A program made the position numbers and the translations under genes. A stretch of 64,000 bases of DNA from CATQHB01 sp965262595 (GTDB lineage Bacteria; Chloroflexota; Dehalococcoidia; Lucifugimonadales; UBA3495), in contig OZ253548.1 in NCBI GenBank assembly GCA_965262595.1, forward strand, positions 992,001 through 1,056,000, read 5' to 3'. The notes under the pieces are model-generated. The model had not been told where the DNA came from. It ran no database searches and saw only the letters and a program-made list of their open reading frames with translations. Numbering within the stretch: position 1 is the first letter of the stretch; every line of letters starts with the position of its first letter. Of this stretch, positions 11,984 to 20,755 are shown one piece after another.

Positions 11984-13087
11984 CTAGTTATGACACCCGC
12001 GAGCCTGGATGTCCCAAACCGCCTCCACCACGCCGTTCCTCACTCCGACGAAGCGGTCCCAGCGGCTGACCATGGCGTCCTGCTGGCCCGGAATCAGTTG
12101 AACCTGATCCCCAATCTCCAACTCCACCCCGGCATCCAGACGGAATACTATGCGGTCGGCATCCATTTCCGCCGCGGTGACGCCGGGTCGATTCTCCACT
12201 CGCGGCAGACCCTTGAGTCCGCCGACGGCCCGGGCGCCCGCATCCCCGACCGCCGAATCCTGTCGGGGCCTACTAATAATCGTGGTTAACACCTTGCCGG
12301 CGAATTGAAAATCGGACATATAGTCGTAACCGGTCTCCATTACCAGGTAGGTTCCGCCCTGAATTTCGGTTACACCGGGTATCTCACCGGCCACGTCATA
12401 GCTCCAGGTTTCGCCGGTTGAGACTATTTCCACCGGCACACCGGCGGCAATAATGGCGTCCTTAAGGTCCAGCACCGGCTGAATCAAGCGGTGGGCCTCG
12501 GTAACCCGGTCTTCCCGGTCGGAAGAGGGTTCGGCCATCATCTGGTGACTCATAACTCCCTTAAAAGTGAGGCCGGGGAGCGAGTCAATCAACCGGGCCA
12601 GGGCGACTCCGGGCTCCAATTCTTGAACGCCGCAGCGGACCAATCCGGTTTCCTGCTCAATCACAACCCCCAGATTAACGCCCAGAGCCGACGCCGAACG
12701 GGAGAGGTCGCGGGCGTTTTCCGCATCGTCGCAGGCCACCAGCATTTCCGCCTGACGGGCCAGGGTACACAGGCGCTCGATTTTCAGCGGCGAAACTATT
12801 TCGCTGGTGATGAAAACGCTGGGGATCCCGCCGTGAACCATTACCTCCGCCTCAGCTACTTTGGCGGCGCAGACTCCGCCGACGGTGCCACCCCTTCGGA
12901 TTTGCCGCAGCGCCAACGCCGGGGTTTTATGGTTCTTGCTGTGACCCCGCAACTTGCTGCTTTGGCCCTCATAATAGTCCGCGATTACGCCCATGTTACG
13001 GTCCAGAGCATCCAAATCGAGAATCAGGCAGGGCGTATCCAGGTCTTCCAGCGGAGTTCCAGGTTGCGGACGATAGATTTGGTGCAT
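11984..13087 (-). CDS. Fold-type III PLP enzyme, D-threonine aldolase/D-serine dehydratase-like
   Basis: A 367-aa protein with an N-terminal alanine-racemase-type TIM barrel and a C-terminal beta domain. The start TPLEDLDTPCLILDLDAL and the PLP lysine Lys51 in RGHSKNHK are typical of D-threonine aldolases and DSD1-type D-serine dehydratases, which cleave or deaminate D-amino acids. The C-terminal metal motif (PxHCC/HxC) is replaced by PGQQDAMV, so the usual divalent metal site is absent and the reaction may differ. ATG 13087 follows GGGGAGGA. It lies 84 nt behind a diverged paralogue on the same strand and is probably the second gene of that operon. Confidence 0.85.
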   Translation of the reverse strand: MHQIYRPQPGTPLEDLDTPCLILDLDALDRNMGVIADYYEGQSSKLRGHSKNHKTPALALRQIRRGGTVGGVCAAKVAEAEVMVHGGIPSVFITSEIVSPLKIERLCTLARQAEMLVACDDAENARDLSRSASALGVNLGVVIEQETGLVRCGVQELEPGVALARLIDSLPGLTFKGVMSHQMMAEPSSDREDRVTEAHRLIQPVLDLKDAIIAAGVPVEIVSTGETWSYDVAGEIPGVTEIQGGTYLVMETGYDYMSDFQFAGKVLTTIISRPRQDSAVGDAGARAVGGLKGLPRVENRPGVTAAEMDADRIVFRLDAGVELEIGDQVQLIPGQQDAMVSRWDRFVGVRNGVVEAVWDIQARGCHN

Positions 13088-13171
13088 TTCAAATCCTCCC
13101 CAAAAGGCAATGTTTACTTATCGCTAAGGACGCCCGGACACCGGAATGCAAGCTGCCCTGACCGCCCGGAT

Positions 13172-14281
13172 TTAATCCAGCCGGCCGCGAGCGGCGATGG
13201 GCCAATAGCCAACCAGCTTGCCATTGTTCACCGCCCGAACGTAATCAAACTGGTTGACACAGAGGGCCAGGTTATAAGGAACCAGCCAGGCCTTGTCCTT
13301 GGGCATCAGCCGCCCCGAGGCCGACTCTTCCAATTCCAGAACGCCGTGTTCGGCGCTGAACCGGGTTGCGGCGGCCCCGTCCATTCCGTCCAGCGTGGGC
13401 AGGCCAAAATCCGGCCCGGTTGTCTTGTGGCCGGCGTCCACCACCGCGCGGCCGGAGACCGGATGGCTGATAACCATGCAAAGCACCCGGGCCGCCGGCG
13501 CGAACTCCGGGCGGATTCGGCAATTTTCGGCATCCATTAACGGGTAAACCCCGGCTTGAACCTCGGTTACTCCGCTAATACCTGCCGCCACGTCATAGTT
13601 GTGGGTGCTGCCAACACTGACCACGGCCACCGGCAAGCCCGACCGCTCCAGCCGTTCCCTGGTATCCACCACCGGCTGCAGTCGACGGAGAGTTTCGGCC
13701 TTTAGAGCGGCTTGGTCGGTGAACGGCAAGGGCCCTTCATAGGCCATAATTCCCTGAAAATCCAGGCCGGGAGCGCGGGAAACGGCGGCGGCCAACTCGA
13801 CGGCTTCCTGCCCTGGAGCTACACCCCCATAACCGTACCCGGCATCGATGTCCACCAAAACCCCCAGAGACACCCCGGCATCGGTCGCCGCCTCCGACAA
13901 GTCGGCTATATTGCGCGGGCTGTCCACCGCCAGAGCAATCGCAGCGGTTCGAGCCAGTGCGCACAGACGTCTGATTTTGGGACGGGTGACCACCCGATTG
14001 GCAATAAGGATGTTGTCGAAACCGGCGCCGGCGAAGACTTCCGCCTCTCCAAGGGAATTAACGGCAATACCTCCGGCATGGCCACTGCCGCCCAGTTGCA
14101 AACGGGCAATATCAGGACACTGATGACAACTAACATGAGGACGAATCTTGGCGTCGGCGTCGCGGAAAACGCGGTGCAGCGTCTCGATATTGCGGGCCAT
14201 TAACTCCAGATCCACGACCAGAGCCGGGGAATCCAATTCTTCCTGGGGAGTGCCAACCGGTTGGAAAATCGGTCGCTCCAT
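13172..14281 (-). CDS. Fold-type III PLP enzyme paralogue lacking the PLP lysine
   Basis: A 369-aa paralogue of the next gene with the same barrel-plus-beta layout and the same opening (TPQEELDSPALVVDLELM). It aligns without gaps up to the cofactor site, where the paralogue has K51 in HSKNHK but this protein has HVSCHQ: Ser51 instead of the Schiff-base Lys and Gln54 instead of the second Lys. The C-terminal metal motif is also lost (VPYNLALCV). The rest of the frame is intact, with good codon use and a clear Shine-Dalgarno (AGAGGAA) before ATG 14281. It may be a PLP-independent enzyme, a regulatory partner of its neighbour, or a pseudo-enzyme. It is the first gene of a two-gene operon. Confidence 0.85.
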   Translation of the reverse strand: MERPIFQPVGTPQEELDSPALVVDLELMARNIETLHRVFRDADAKIRPHVSCHQCPDIARLQLGGSGHAGGIAVNSLGEAEVFAGAGFDNILIANRVVTRPKIRRLCALARTAAIALAVDSPRNIADLSEAATDAGVSLGVLVDIDAGYGYGGVAPGQEAVELAAAVSRAPGLDFQGIMAYEGPLPFTDQAALKAETLRRLQPVVDTRERLERSGLPVAVVSVGSTHNYDVAAGISGVTEVQAGVYPLMDAENCRIRPEFAPAARVLCMVISHPVSGRAVVDAGHKTTGPDFGLPTLDGMDGAAATRFSAEHGVLELEESASGRLMPKDKAWLVPYNLALCVNQFDYVRAVNNGKLVGYWPIAARGRLD

Positions 14282-14564
14282 TGGCTAATTCCTCTTTTAA
14301 GGGCTGGCTAAGGATGTGTATTGTGGGCAGAATATCACAAAACCGATGTCGCGGCAGCAACAACTTATGGCTCCATGCCGGCCAAAGGCGGCCTTCCCCG
14401 GATTGGGTATGGGCCGGACTACTCCGCTTGCATTTCCAAATATCCAATGCAACAATACATCTAAAATCGCCCTGTTGGCTACCCGAAATCCGCCAACCCT
14501 GGAAACCCGATAACTAAGGTTTAGTTTCGGACCGTTGAACCAAGGTTGTTCCAGGAGACACCCT

Positions 14565-15767
14565 ATGCCCGGACTGCTCGAAGGAGTCAAGGTCATTGAC
14601 TTGACTCATTACTTTTCCGGCCCCTATTGCACCAAACTGCTGGCCACCCTGGGGGCTGAAGTCGTCAAAGTAGAGCGGCCCGGCTCCGGCGACCCCATAC
14701 GGCAGCTCCCGCCCTTTGCCAGCAAACGGCTGGAAGGGGAGAGCGGCGCCTGGTTCCTCTACCTCAATACTTCCAAGAAGAGCATAACCCTGGACCTGAA
14801 ATCCGAGCGGGGGCGGGAGATAATCCTTGAGCTGGCCCGTTCCGCAGATATACTGGTTGAAAATTTCTCTCCCGGAGTAATGGAACGGTTGGGACTGGGT
14901 TACGAAGCCTTGAACCGGCAAAATCCAGCCCTGGTTATGACCTCCATTTCCAACTTTGGGCAGACCGGACCCTACCGGGACTGGAGAGCGGCAGAAATTA
15001 ACCTGTACGCCACCGGCGGCCTGATGAACATTACCGGCGAACCGGACCAGCCACCGTTGAAAGAGGGCGCCCCGTTGGCCCAACTTGGCGCCGGTCAAAA
15101 TGCTTTTGTTGCCACTATGACCGCCCTGCTCCATGCCGAAGACACCGGAGAGGGGCAGCACATTGATCTGGCCATCGCCGAGTACGCCACTAACATATTG
15201 GAAAACGCCCTGATGCAATACAGCTACTCCGGCAGGGAGTTTACCCGCGTGGGCAACCGGGGCTACGGTAGAGCCGCCTGGGGCATCTACCCCTGCCAGG
15301 ACGGGTTTGTGGGAATTATCGCCGGGCCGGACCAGAACTGGCCCGAGGTGGCTAACGTTATGGAACGGGAAGAGTTGGCCGACCCTCGGTTCGCCTCCCG
15401 GCAAGGCCGCCTGCTTAACGCCGACGAGGTGGACGCCCTGATGCTTCCCTGGCTTTTGGAAAACGACAAGGTTGATATCTTCAAGGCCGGGCAAGACCAC
15501 GGTCTGGGCTTTTCCTTCGTCGCCAGTATGCAGGACATTCTGGAGATGGAGCAGTTGGTGGAACGGGGCTATTTTGTTGAGTTGGAGCATCCGGTGGCCG
15601 GAGCTTTGAAGTACCCCGGCCCGCCGATCAGCCCGGCCATTGATGGAGTGGAAGCCTGGGTTTACCGTCGCGCCCCGCTGCTGGCCGAACACTGTTTGGA
15701 AGTCCTGGGGCGGCTGGGCTATTCCAGTCAGGACGTTGAGCGTCTCCACGCCGAAGGAGTCATTTAG
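14565..15767 (+). CDS. CaiB/BaiF family CoA-transferase
   Basis: Class III CoA-transferase of 400 aa that moves CoA between carboxylic acids. It shows the family opening LEGVKVIDLTHYFSGPYCTKLLATLGAEVVKVE, split here by the usual GPYCT loop, then SEIADILVEN-like ARSADILVENFSPG, SISNFGQTGPY and GEGQHIDLAIAEY around the active-site segment. ATG 14565 is preceded by CAGGAGA; the frame is open upstream but without a site. The stop codon abuts the TTG start of a second CaiB gene, so the two are probably co-translated, as in two-subunit CoA-transferases. Downstream lies a crotonase, suggesting a catabolic acyl-CoA route for an unknown acid. Confidence 0.9.
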   Translation: MPGLLEGVKVIDLTHYFSGPYCTKLLATLGAEVVKVERPGSGDPIRQLPPFASKRLEGESGAWFLYLNTSKKSITLDLKSERGREIILELARSADILVENFSPGVMERLGLGYEALNRQNPALVMTSISNFGQTGPYRDWRAAEINLYATGGLMNITGEPDQPPLKEGAPLAQLGAGQNAFVATMTALLHAEDTGEGQHIDLAIAEYATNILENALMQYSYSGREFTRVGNRGYGRAAWGIYPCQDGFVGIIAGPDQNWPEVANVMEREELADPRFASRQGRLLNADEVDALMLPWLLENDKVDIFKAGQDHGLGFSFVASMQDILEMEQLVERGYFVELEHPVAGALKYPGPPISPAIDGVEAWVYRRAPLLAEHCLEVLGRLGYSSQDVERLHAEGVI

Positions 15768-17042
15768 TTGAGCAAAGGACAACCCCTGGAGAATTTTCGC
15801 ATTCTTGACCTTTCCCGTATTTGGGCCGGGCCTTACTGTACCAAGCTGTTAGCGGATATGGGAGCGGAAGTAATCAAGATGGAATCCATGCGGGTTTACG
15901 ATTCCCATCGCGGGCCGGTAAGCCCGGCTCCCGGCATCGCCGCTTACCCGGACTCCGACCCGGGGGAAGAGCCCTGGAACCGCAATGGGTGGTTTAACTG
16001 CCTCCACATGAGCAAATACGGCATTACCCTGGAGTTGACCGAAGAAAGGGGCCGCCGCGTCTTTGAGCGGCTGGTTTCAATCAGTGACGTAGTGGTGGAA
16101 AACTTCCGGCAGGGCAGCCTGGCCCGTCTGGGTTACACTTACGAAACCCTCAAACAAGTCCGGCCCGATCTGATTTATGCCTCAATGCCCGCCTTCGGCA
16201 ACAGCGGGCCGTGGCAAAATTACGTGGCCTACGGGATAGGACAGGAGCAACTGTCCGGCATGGCTCACATGACCGGCTACGCTTACGACGGGCCGATGAA
16301 GTCCGGCATTAATCACGGCGACCCCATCACCGGCTCCCACGCCGCCGGAGTACTGCTCGCCGCCCTGCGCTACCGGCGCCGCACCGGACGGGGTATGTTC
16401 GTTGACGTTTCTCAGCAAGAGTCGGCAGTATCCCTTATCGGCGGCGAGGCGTTGGCCTACCAGATTAGCGGTCAGGAACCGGAGCGAATAGGCAATCACT
16501 CTCCCTACGTTGCGCCGCATAACGCCTATCCCTGCGCCGGTGACGACCGTTGGGTCACCATTGCCGCCACCAACGACGGCGAGTGGCAACAATTGGCCGA
16601 GGTTATTGGCCGACCGGAGTTGGCGGCAGATGCGCTCTACGCTACCAATGCCGACCGCCGGAATAACCAGCGGGAATTGGACCGGATTATCGGGGAATGG
16701 ACCGCAAACCGGGATATGTGGGACATCACCCGCCAGCTCCAGGAACGAGGAATACCTACCGGCCCAGTGCTGCGGGGGCCGGATCTGCTGGAAGATCCCC
16801 ATTACACCGACCGCAGCACCTTTAACTACGTTGATCACCCCCAAGCCGGGCCGAAATGGTACCAGGGGTTTGCCTGGAAGATGTCGGCCACGCCGGGCCG
16901 GATTCATTGGCCGTCACCAACCCTCGGTCAGCACAACCGGCAAATATATCGGGAACTATTGGGGCTGAGCGAAGAGGAAATTGATGGCCTGGAGGAAAAC
17001 GGGGTTATTGGCACCAAGCCCACCGGCTCGCGGATAATCTAG
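15768..17042 (+). CDS. CaiB/BaiF family CoA-transferase (second copy)
   Basis: Class III CoA-transferase of 424 aa, with ILDLSRIWAGPYCTKLLADMG at the start, VSISDVVVENFRQG, SMPAFGNSGPW and the GRGMFVDVSQQES segment. The TTG start at 15768 directly follows the TAG of the upstream CaiB gene, so translation is coupled. The two proteins are clearly diverged, which fits heteromeric or sequential enzymes more than a recent duplication. It carries an extra stretch of about 25 residues after the first strand (YDSHRGPVSPAPGIAAYP), as in succinyl-CoA-dependent relatives. Substrate unknown. Confidence 0.9.
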   Translation: MSKGQPLENFRILDLSRIWAGPYCTKLLADMGAEVIKMESMRVYDSHRGPVSPAPGIAAYPDSDPGEEPWNRNGWFNCLHMSKYGITLELTEERGRRVFERLVSISDVVVENFRQGSLARLGYTYETLKQVRPDLIYASMPAFGNSGPWQNYVAYGIGQEQLSGMAHMTGYAYDGPMKSGINHGDPITGSHAAGVLLAALRYRRRTGRGMFVDVSQQESAVSLIGGEALAYQISGQEPERIGNHSPYVAPHNAYPCAGDDRWVTIAATNDGEWQQLAEVIGRPELAADALYATNADRRNNQRELDRIIGEWTANRDMWDITRQLQERGIPTGPVLRGPDLLEDPHYTDRSTFNYVDHPQAGPKWYQGFAWKMSATPGRIHWPSPTLGQHNRQIYRELLGLSEEEIDGLEENGVIGTKPTGSRII

Positions 17043-17056
17043 TAACGGGGGACCGC

Positions 17057-17398
17057 ATGGACTCAGGCACAGAAGCCATTTATCAAGAATTACTCATGGT
17101 CGCCAAGAGTAGCAATCTTACTTACTACTCAGACATCGCCCCTCTGGCCGACCTGGACATGGGTCTCCCTCCAGACCGAAACCGGATAGCCTCTATATTG
17201 GACGAAATCAGCAGAAGTGAACACAGAAATGGTCGGCCGCTTTTGTCGGCTGTTGTAGTCTTAAAGGTGGAGAACATCCCTGGCGAAGGATTCTTTGGTC
17301 TAGCCAAGGACCTAAAATTGCACGACGGAAGCGAAGATGTAGTGTACTGGGTGAGAGAGGTCCAACGCGTTCACAACTATTGGTCTAGTCACGAGTAA
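17057..17398 (+). CDS. Conserved hypothetical protein
   Basis: A soluble 113-aa protein starting at ATG 17057 after GGGGGA, 14 nt behind the second CaiB gene. It reads YYSDIAPLADLDMGLPPDRNRIASILDEISR, then a strand-rich core GRPLLSAVVVLKVENIPGEGFFGLAKDL and a charged C-terminus ending VHNYWSSHE. I recognise this arrangement (NRIASILDEIS / GRPLLSAVVV / IPGEGFF) as a recurring small accessory protein but cannot name a function. Its codon use is more AT-rich than its neighbours, so it may have inserted into the CaiB-crotonase operon. Confidence 0.7.
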   Translation: MDSGTEAIYQELLMVAKSSNLTYYSDIAPLADLDMGLPPDRNRIASILDEISRSEHRNGRPLLSAVVVLKVENIPGEGFFGLAKDLKLHDGSEDVVYWVREVQRVHNYWSSHE

Positions 17399-17452
17399 AC
17401 AGACGCCACTCTTTTCAACAGATTCGCTACGAGGAAAAAAGGAGGAATAACC

Positions 17453-18226
17453 TTGACCACCCAAACCGAACCTGAAGCGTTATACGAAATTAAAGACGGA
17501 ATCGCCTATATCACGATGAACCGCCCGGAGAAGCTCAACGCTATAGACCCGGCGATGCGCCAGCTTCTGTGGGACGCATTTCAGGACGTGAAGCACAACC
17601 CGGAAGTTCGCTGCGCCATCGTTACCGGTCGGGGACGGGCCTTTTCCACCGGCCATGACTTGGTGGCAATGGCCAATGCGCGGGCCAATGAAGGACCCAG
17701 CACCGGCGACCTGTACGTGGTCCAATCCAACATCTGGAAGCCCATCATCGCTGCGATCAACGGCATCTGCCTGGCTCAAGGCTGCGGCATCGCCCTGGGC
17801 AGCGACATCCGCATTGCTTCTAATGAGGCCCAGTTCGGCTGGCCCCAGGTCAAGCGGGGTATTTCATCGGTCAGTGGGCCGGCCCTGCTGGCTCAAGTGG
17901 TGCCCCGGAACATCGCTTTTGAGATCCTCTTTACGGGCGACTTCATTGACGCCCAACGCGCCCTCGAGTTGATGCTGGTTAATCACATAGTACCGGTAGA
18001 AGAGGTGATGTCCAAGGCCGAGGAAATTGCCCGAAAGATAGTGGCTAACGCTCCCCTTTCTTTGGCGGCAATCAAGGAAGCCTCAGTAAACGGAGCGGCC
18101 ATGGACCTGGAAAGGCGGGTGGCTTACGCCCAGAACAAGCGGGACGTGGTGCTCCATACCGAGGACGCCACGGAAGGGGTGCTGGCCTTTACCGAGCGGC
18201 GCGCCCCAGTCTGGAAAGGCCGCTGA
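17453..18226 (+). CDS. Enoyl-CoA hydratase/isomerase (crotonase) family protein
   Basis: A 257-aa crotonase-fold protein with acyl-CoA binding and oxyanion loops: GRGRAFSTGHDL (59-70) and NGICLAQGCGIALGSD (103-118). In true hydratases the two catalytic Glu lie in GGCE and 20 residues on in PE. Here they are Gly112 (QGCG) and Gln132 (WPQ), so water addition by the classic mechanism is unlikely; decarboxylase, hydrolase or dehalogenase chemistry are alternatives. The TTG start at 17453 has a strong AAGGAGGAA site. It is the last gene before a strong terminator, in an operon with two CaiB transferases, which could activate its acid substrate. Confidence 0.88.
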   Translation: MTTQTEPEALYEIKDGIAYITMNRPEKLNAIDPAMRQLLWDAFQDVKHNPEVRCAIVTGRGRAFSTGHDLVAMANARANEGPSTGDLYVVQSNIWKPIIAAINGICLAQGCGIALGSDIRIASNEAQFGWPQVKRGISSVSGPALLAQVVPRNIAFEILFTGDFIDAQRALELMLVNHIVPVEEVMSKAEEIARKIVANAPLSLAAIKEASVNGAAMDLERRVAYAQNKRDVVLHTEDATEGVLAFTERRAPVWKGR

Positions 18227-18578
18227 CCTCACCTCGAAAGTCACGGTTGGCGGGGTGAACCGGAAAAAGCAGGACGCAACCGAGAAATCGATATCGCAAC
18301 ACAGGCTTGGCCGCAACACGGTCAAGCCTGTTTGTTTTAGGTGTGTTAGTCCTCGAAATGGTCATGTGGCGCTGAGACAATCCCCAAGGTATCGCAGAGA
18401 AGGGCAATTTGATTTTCCCTGGCAACGATTGCCGGGTCACCTGGCTGGGCAGTCCTACAACTACACAGCGGCGCGATGCCCGCCAGGGCAACGTCGGGAA
18501 TTGTCCCCGGTACCCTGGAGATTGACCTGCCGGACAGCAAAAAGCCGGGACATTCACTGTCCCGGAAATATGCTGCCG
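18227..18578. other. Intergenic stretch between convergent genes
   Basis: Apart from the terminator at 18301-18337 I see no gene. Short open frames here have no ribosome site and no recognisable composition. Confidence 0.5.
18301..18337 (+). terminator. Rho-independent terminator after the crotonase gene
   Basis: Stem 18301-18312 (ACAGGCTTGGCC) pairs with 18320-18331 (GGTCAAGCCTGT), 12 bp with one G-U, around the loop GCAACAC, and is followed by TTGTTT. It closes the CaiB-CaiB-hypothetical-crotonase transcript. Confidence 0.85.
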
Positions 18579-20138
18579 CTATTGGGAACGCAACGCTCGG
18601 CCCGGCAATGCACCGGTGTGAATACCCTGGTCGATAACCGGTTGTCCATTGACAATAACGTAGTCAATACCTACCGGGTATTGCTTCGGCTGCTCAAAAG
18701 TGGCTTTGGCTTCGACTCGCTCCGGGGCGAAGATGACCAAATCCGCCTTCATCCCGTCACGAATGATTCCGCGGTCCGTTAGCCCCAACCGCTGGGCCGG
18801 AATGGAGGTCATCTTCCGCACCGCCTCCTCTAACCGAAACAAGCCCTCTTCCCTGACAAATTGCCCCAAGACGTAAGGGAAAGTGCCGTAAGTCCTGGGA
18901 TTAGGCTGGCTGCCGGTCAGCAGCCCGTCCGAGCCAACCATCTGCGCCGGGTGCCTGGCGATGGTGCGAATATTATCCGGGTTTCCGGTTCGGGCTACAA
19001 AGGCAACGTTCAGGTTTTCCTCGATTAGCAAATCGCAGATCGCGTCAACCATCGATTTACCCTGATGTTGGGCCAGGTCAACCAGCGAACGACCCTCCCA
19101 CTCCTTGTTTTTGTCCGAACCGACGTGACTGAAGATATAGTGATCCAGGGTTAACCCCCATTGGGGTTCCACCGAGTCTCCCATTTCGTCCCGAATGCTC
19201 CGCTGCTGAATTCGTTCCAGCAGTACCGCGGGTCCCCCGGCGTGTACCCAATAGGGCAGCAAGGAGTGCAGCACCGTACTGGCGGCGGCATAAGGATACT
19301 GGTCGAAGGTTAGGTCAATTCCCGCATTGCGGCCCTCATCCACCAGGGCCACCATCCGCTCACCCATCCCGTCCACCGGATTGTGGTAATGGGAAATATG
19401 GACCGGCACCCCACTACGTTGGCCGATATTTATCGCCTCCCGGAAGGGGTCGAGCAGGCGGTCGCCCAGGCTGTAACGGGCGTGAGTCATATAGAAGCCG
19501 CCGAAGTCCTTGACTGCCTCACTGACCGCCACCAACTCGTCAGTATCACTATAGGCCCCCGGCGGATAGGTCAGGCCGGTGGCGAAACCGAAGGCGCCGT
19601 CCCGCATACCCTGGCGGGCTAATTCTTGCATCCGGGCCAGCTCAGACGCGTTGGGCAGCCGGTCATCCCAACCCATCGCTTCAACCCGTATGGCGGCGTG
19701 GGGCACGAAGTAAACGACGTTACAGGCCACGTTCCCATCGAACAGGTCCAGAAAGTCCTTCACGCTGCTCCAGCGCATATCCGGCGGAGGATTCCCATTG
19801 ACCGCCGCCAGGTAAGTAAGCAACTGCTCCAACTTGGCCGGAGAGGTAGGAGCATAGGACAAGCCGTCCATTCCCAGAGCGTCCGTAGTCACACCCTGGC
19901 GCAATTTAGCCTCGTGCCTGGGGTCGGTCAAAAGCAGCAAGTCGGAATGGGAATGCATATCAATGAAGCCCGGGCAGACCACGGATTCGTTGGCCTCAAT
20001 AATGCGCGCCGACTCAACTGCGGAAGTGTCGCCGCGCAACACGGAAACGGTATCCCCGCTTACGGCCACACTACCCCGGAACCAGGTTTGGCCGGTGCCA
20101 TCAATGATGCGACCACCATTAATCAATAAATCAAACAT
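18579..20138 (-). CDS. D-aminoacylase / N-acyl-D-amino-acid amidohydrolase
   Basis: Amidohydrolase-superfamily enzyme of 519 aa expected to hydrolyse N-acyl-D-amino acids. It starts MFDLLINGGRIIDGTG, then CPGFIDMHSHSDL with the metal HxH at about 62-64, a helical insert, then TGLTYPPGAYSDTDELVAVSEA, MTHAR and VHISHYH, as in D-aminoacylase, and ends with a small beta domain (MKADLVIFAPERVE). ATG 20138 follows a GAGG-type site. It converges on the crotonase operon and lies 4 kb from the D-amino-acid-type PLP genes. A perfect TATAAT on this strand at about 20268-20273 may belong to its promoter. Confidence 0.88.
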   Translation of the reverse strand: MFDLLINGGRIIDGTGQTWFRGSVAVSGDTVSVLRGDTSAVESARIIEANESVVCPGFIDMHSHSDLLLLTDPRHEAKLRQGVTTDALGMDGLSYAPTSPAKLEQLLTYLAAVNGNPPPDMRWSSVKDFLDLFDGNVACNVVYFVPHAAIRVEAMGWDDRLPNASELARMQELARQGMRDGAFGFATGLTYPPGAYSDTDELVAVSEAVKDFGGFYMTHARYSLGDRLLDPFREAINIGQRSGVPVHISHYHNPVDGMGERMVALVDEGRNAGIDLTFDQYPYAAASTVLHSLLPYWVHAGGPAVLLERIQQRSIRDEMGDSVEPQWGLTLDHYIFSHVGSDKNKEWEGRSLVDLAQHQGKSMVDAICDLLIEENLNVAFVARTGNPDNIRTIARHPAQMVGSDGLLTGSQPNPRTYGTFPYVLGQFVREEGLFRLEEAVRKMTSIPAQRLGLTDRGIIRDGMKADLVIFAPERVEAKATFEQPKQYPVGIDYVIVNGQPVIDQGIHTGALPGRALRSQ

Positions 20139-20298
20139 AGCTCCAACCTCGTTTTCTTTCTGGCATATGTTAGCGGTATTATGCTAAATAACCCGTGTAT
20201 TTACTCAGTTCTTTCGATAATCCTTATATTATGGATCTATTTTAGACCATAACCAACAAATAAACCTATTATATGACCGTATTGCTTCATTGTACGGT

Positions 20299-20327
20299 TT
20301 GACAACCTCTACCAATACAGATAATAT
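20299..20327 (+). promoter_or_regulatory. Sigma-70-like promoter, probably of the panD cluster
   Basis: TTGACA at 20299-20304 and TAATAT at 20322-20327 are 17 nt apart in AT-rich DNA. No other gene on this strand lies between it and panD except the short ORF at 20368. Confidence 0.55.
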
Positions 20328-20367
20328 CACTTTGAACGCACCCAAAACAAAGGGTGGAGGATTAAGG

Positions 20368-20538
20368 ATGCGTGTAAGTTTATCACGTAAATCCCAGGTT
20401 GAACCTGACTCTAGTCCGCCGGAGTGCCCTGAGTACTCCAGTTGTATGTTCTGGCGCAGATATTATCGCGATGAGGCGGCTTCTCACACCGGGCACACCT
20501 CTTCTCAGCGCAACCGCCAGCTTCCCTGCGAGCCTTAG
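20368..20538 (+). CDS. Possible 56-aa leader peptide or small protein
   Basis: ATG 20368 is preceded by GGTGGAGGA at 7 nt, one of the best ribosome sites in the window, and lies 41 nt after the TAATAT box. The product begins MRVSLSRKSQVEPD and has three Cys and many charged residues, with no membrane segment. I recognise no family. It may be a regulatory leader ORF for panD, a small protein, or chance. Confidence 0.3.
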   Translation: MRVSLSRKSQVEPDSSPPECPEYSSCMFWRRYYRDEAASHTGHTSSQRNRQLPCEP

Positions 20539-20755
20539 CTACTTCCAAGTCCACATTTAGAGTTTCTTTCGAGCCGGTCAGTCCAGGCTTCTTACGGCTA
20601 TGCCGGTAAAATCGGGCTTTCCAGCGCTTGAACAGGTTCTCGCTACCAAGAGACAAAGCTTTTTACAGCTATTGGCGTGATATCCGTGCACCTCTGCGTT
20701 TCGCTTAATCGCCCTGTTCGAAATCGGTAAAACAACTAACAAAGGAGACATTTAT

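Larger units (their letters stand above)
20139..20755. other. AT-rich leader region upstream of panD
   Basis: No large gene. The first 160 bases are clearly richer in A+T than the surroundings and contain possible -10 boxes on both strands. The + strand holds a consensus promoter at 20299-20327 and a short ORF with a good ribosome site at 20368, so the panD transcript could carry a leader of about 420 nt. Confidence 0.5.

Noticed and set aside
12491..13540. Open frame of 349 codons on the + strand
   Set aside because: It spans the opposite strand of two fold-III PLP genes and their gap, with no family features.
14514..15782. Long open frame antisense to the first CaiB gene (422 codons)
   Set aside because: It is the mirror of a well-supported CaiB gene, has no ribosome site and no recognisable motif; high G+C leaves such frames open.
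20411..20656. 81-codon - strand frame with a CxxC
   Set aside because: The TTG start has no ribosome site and it overlaps the better supported short ORF on the + strand.
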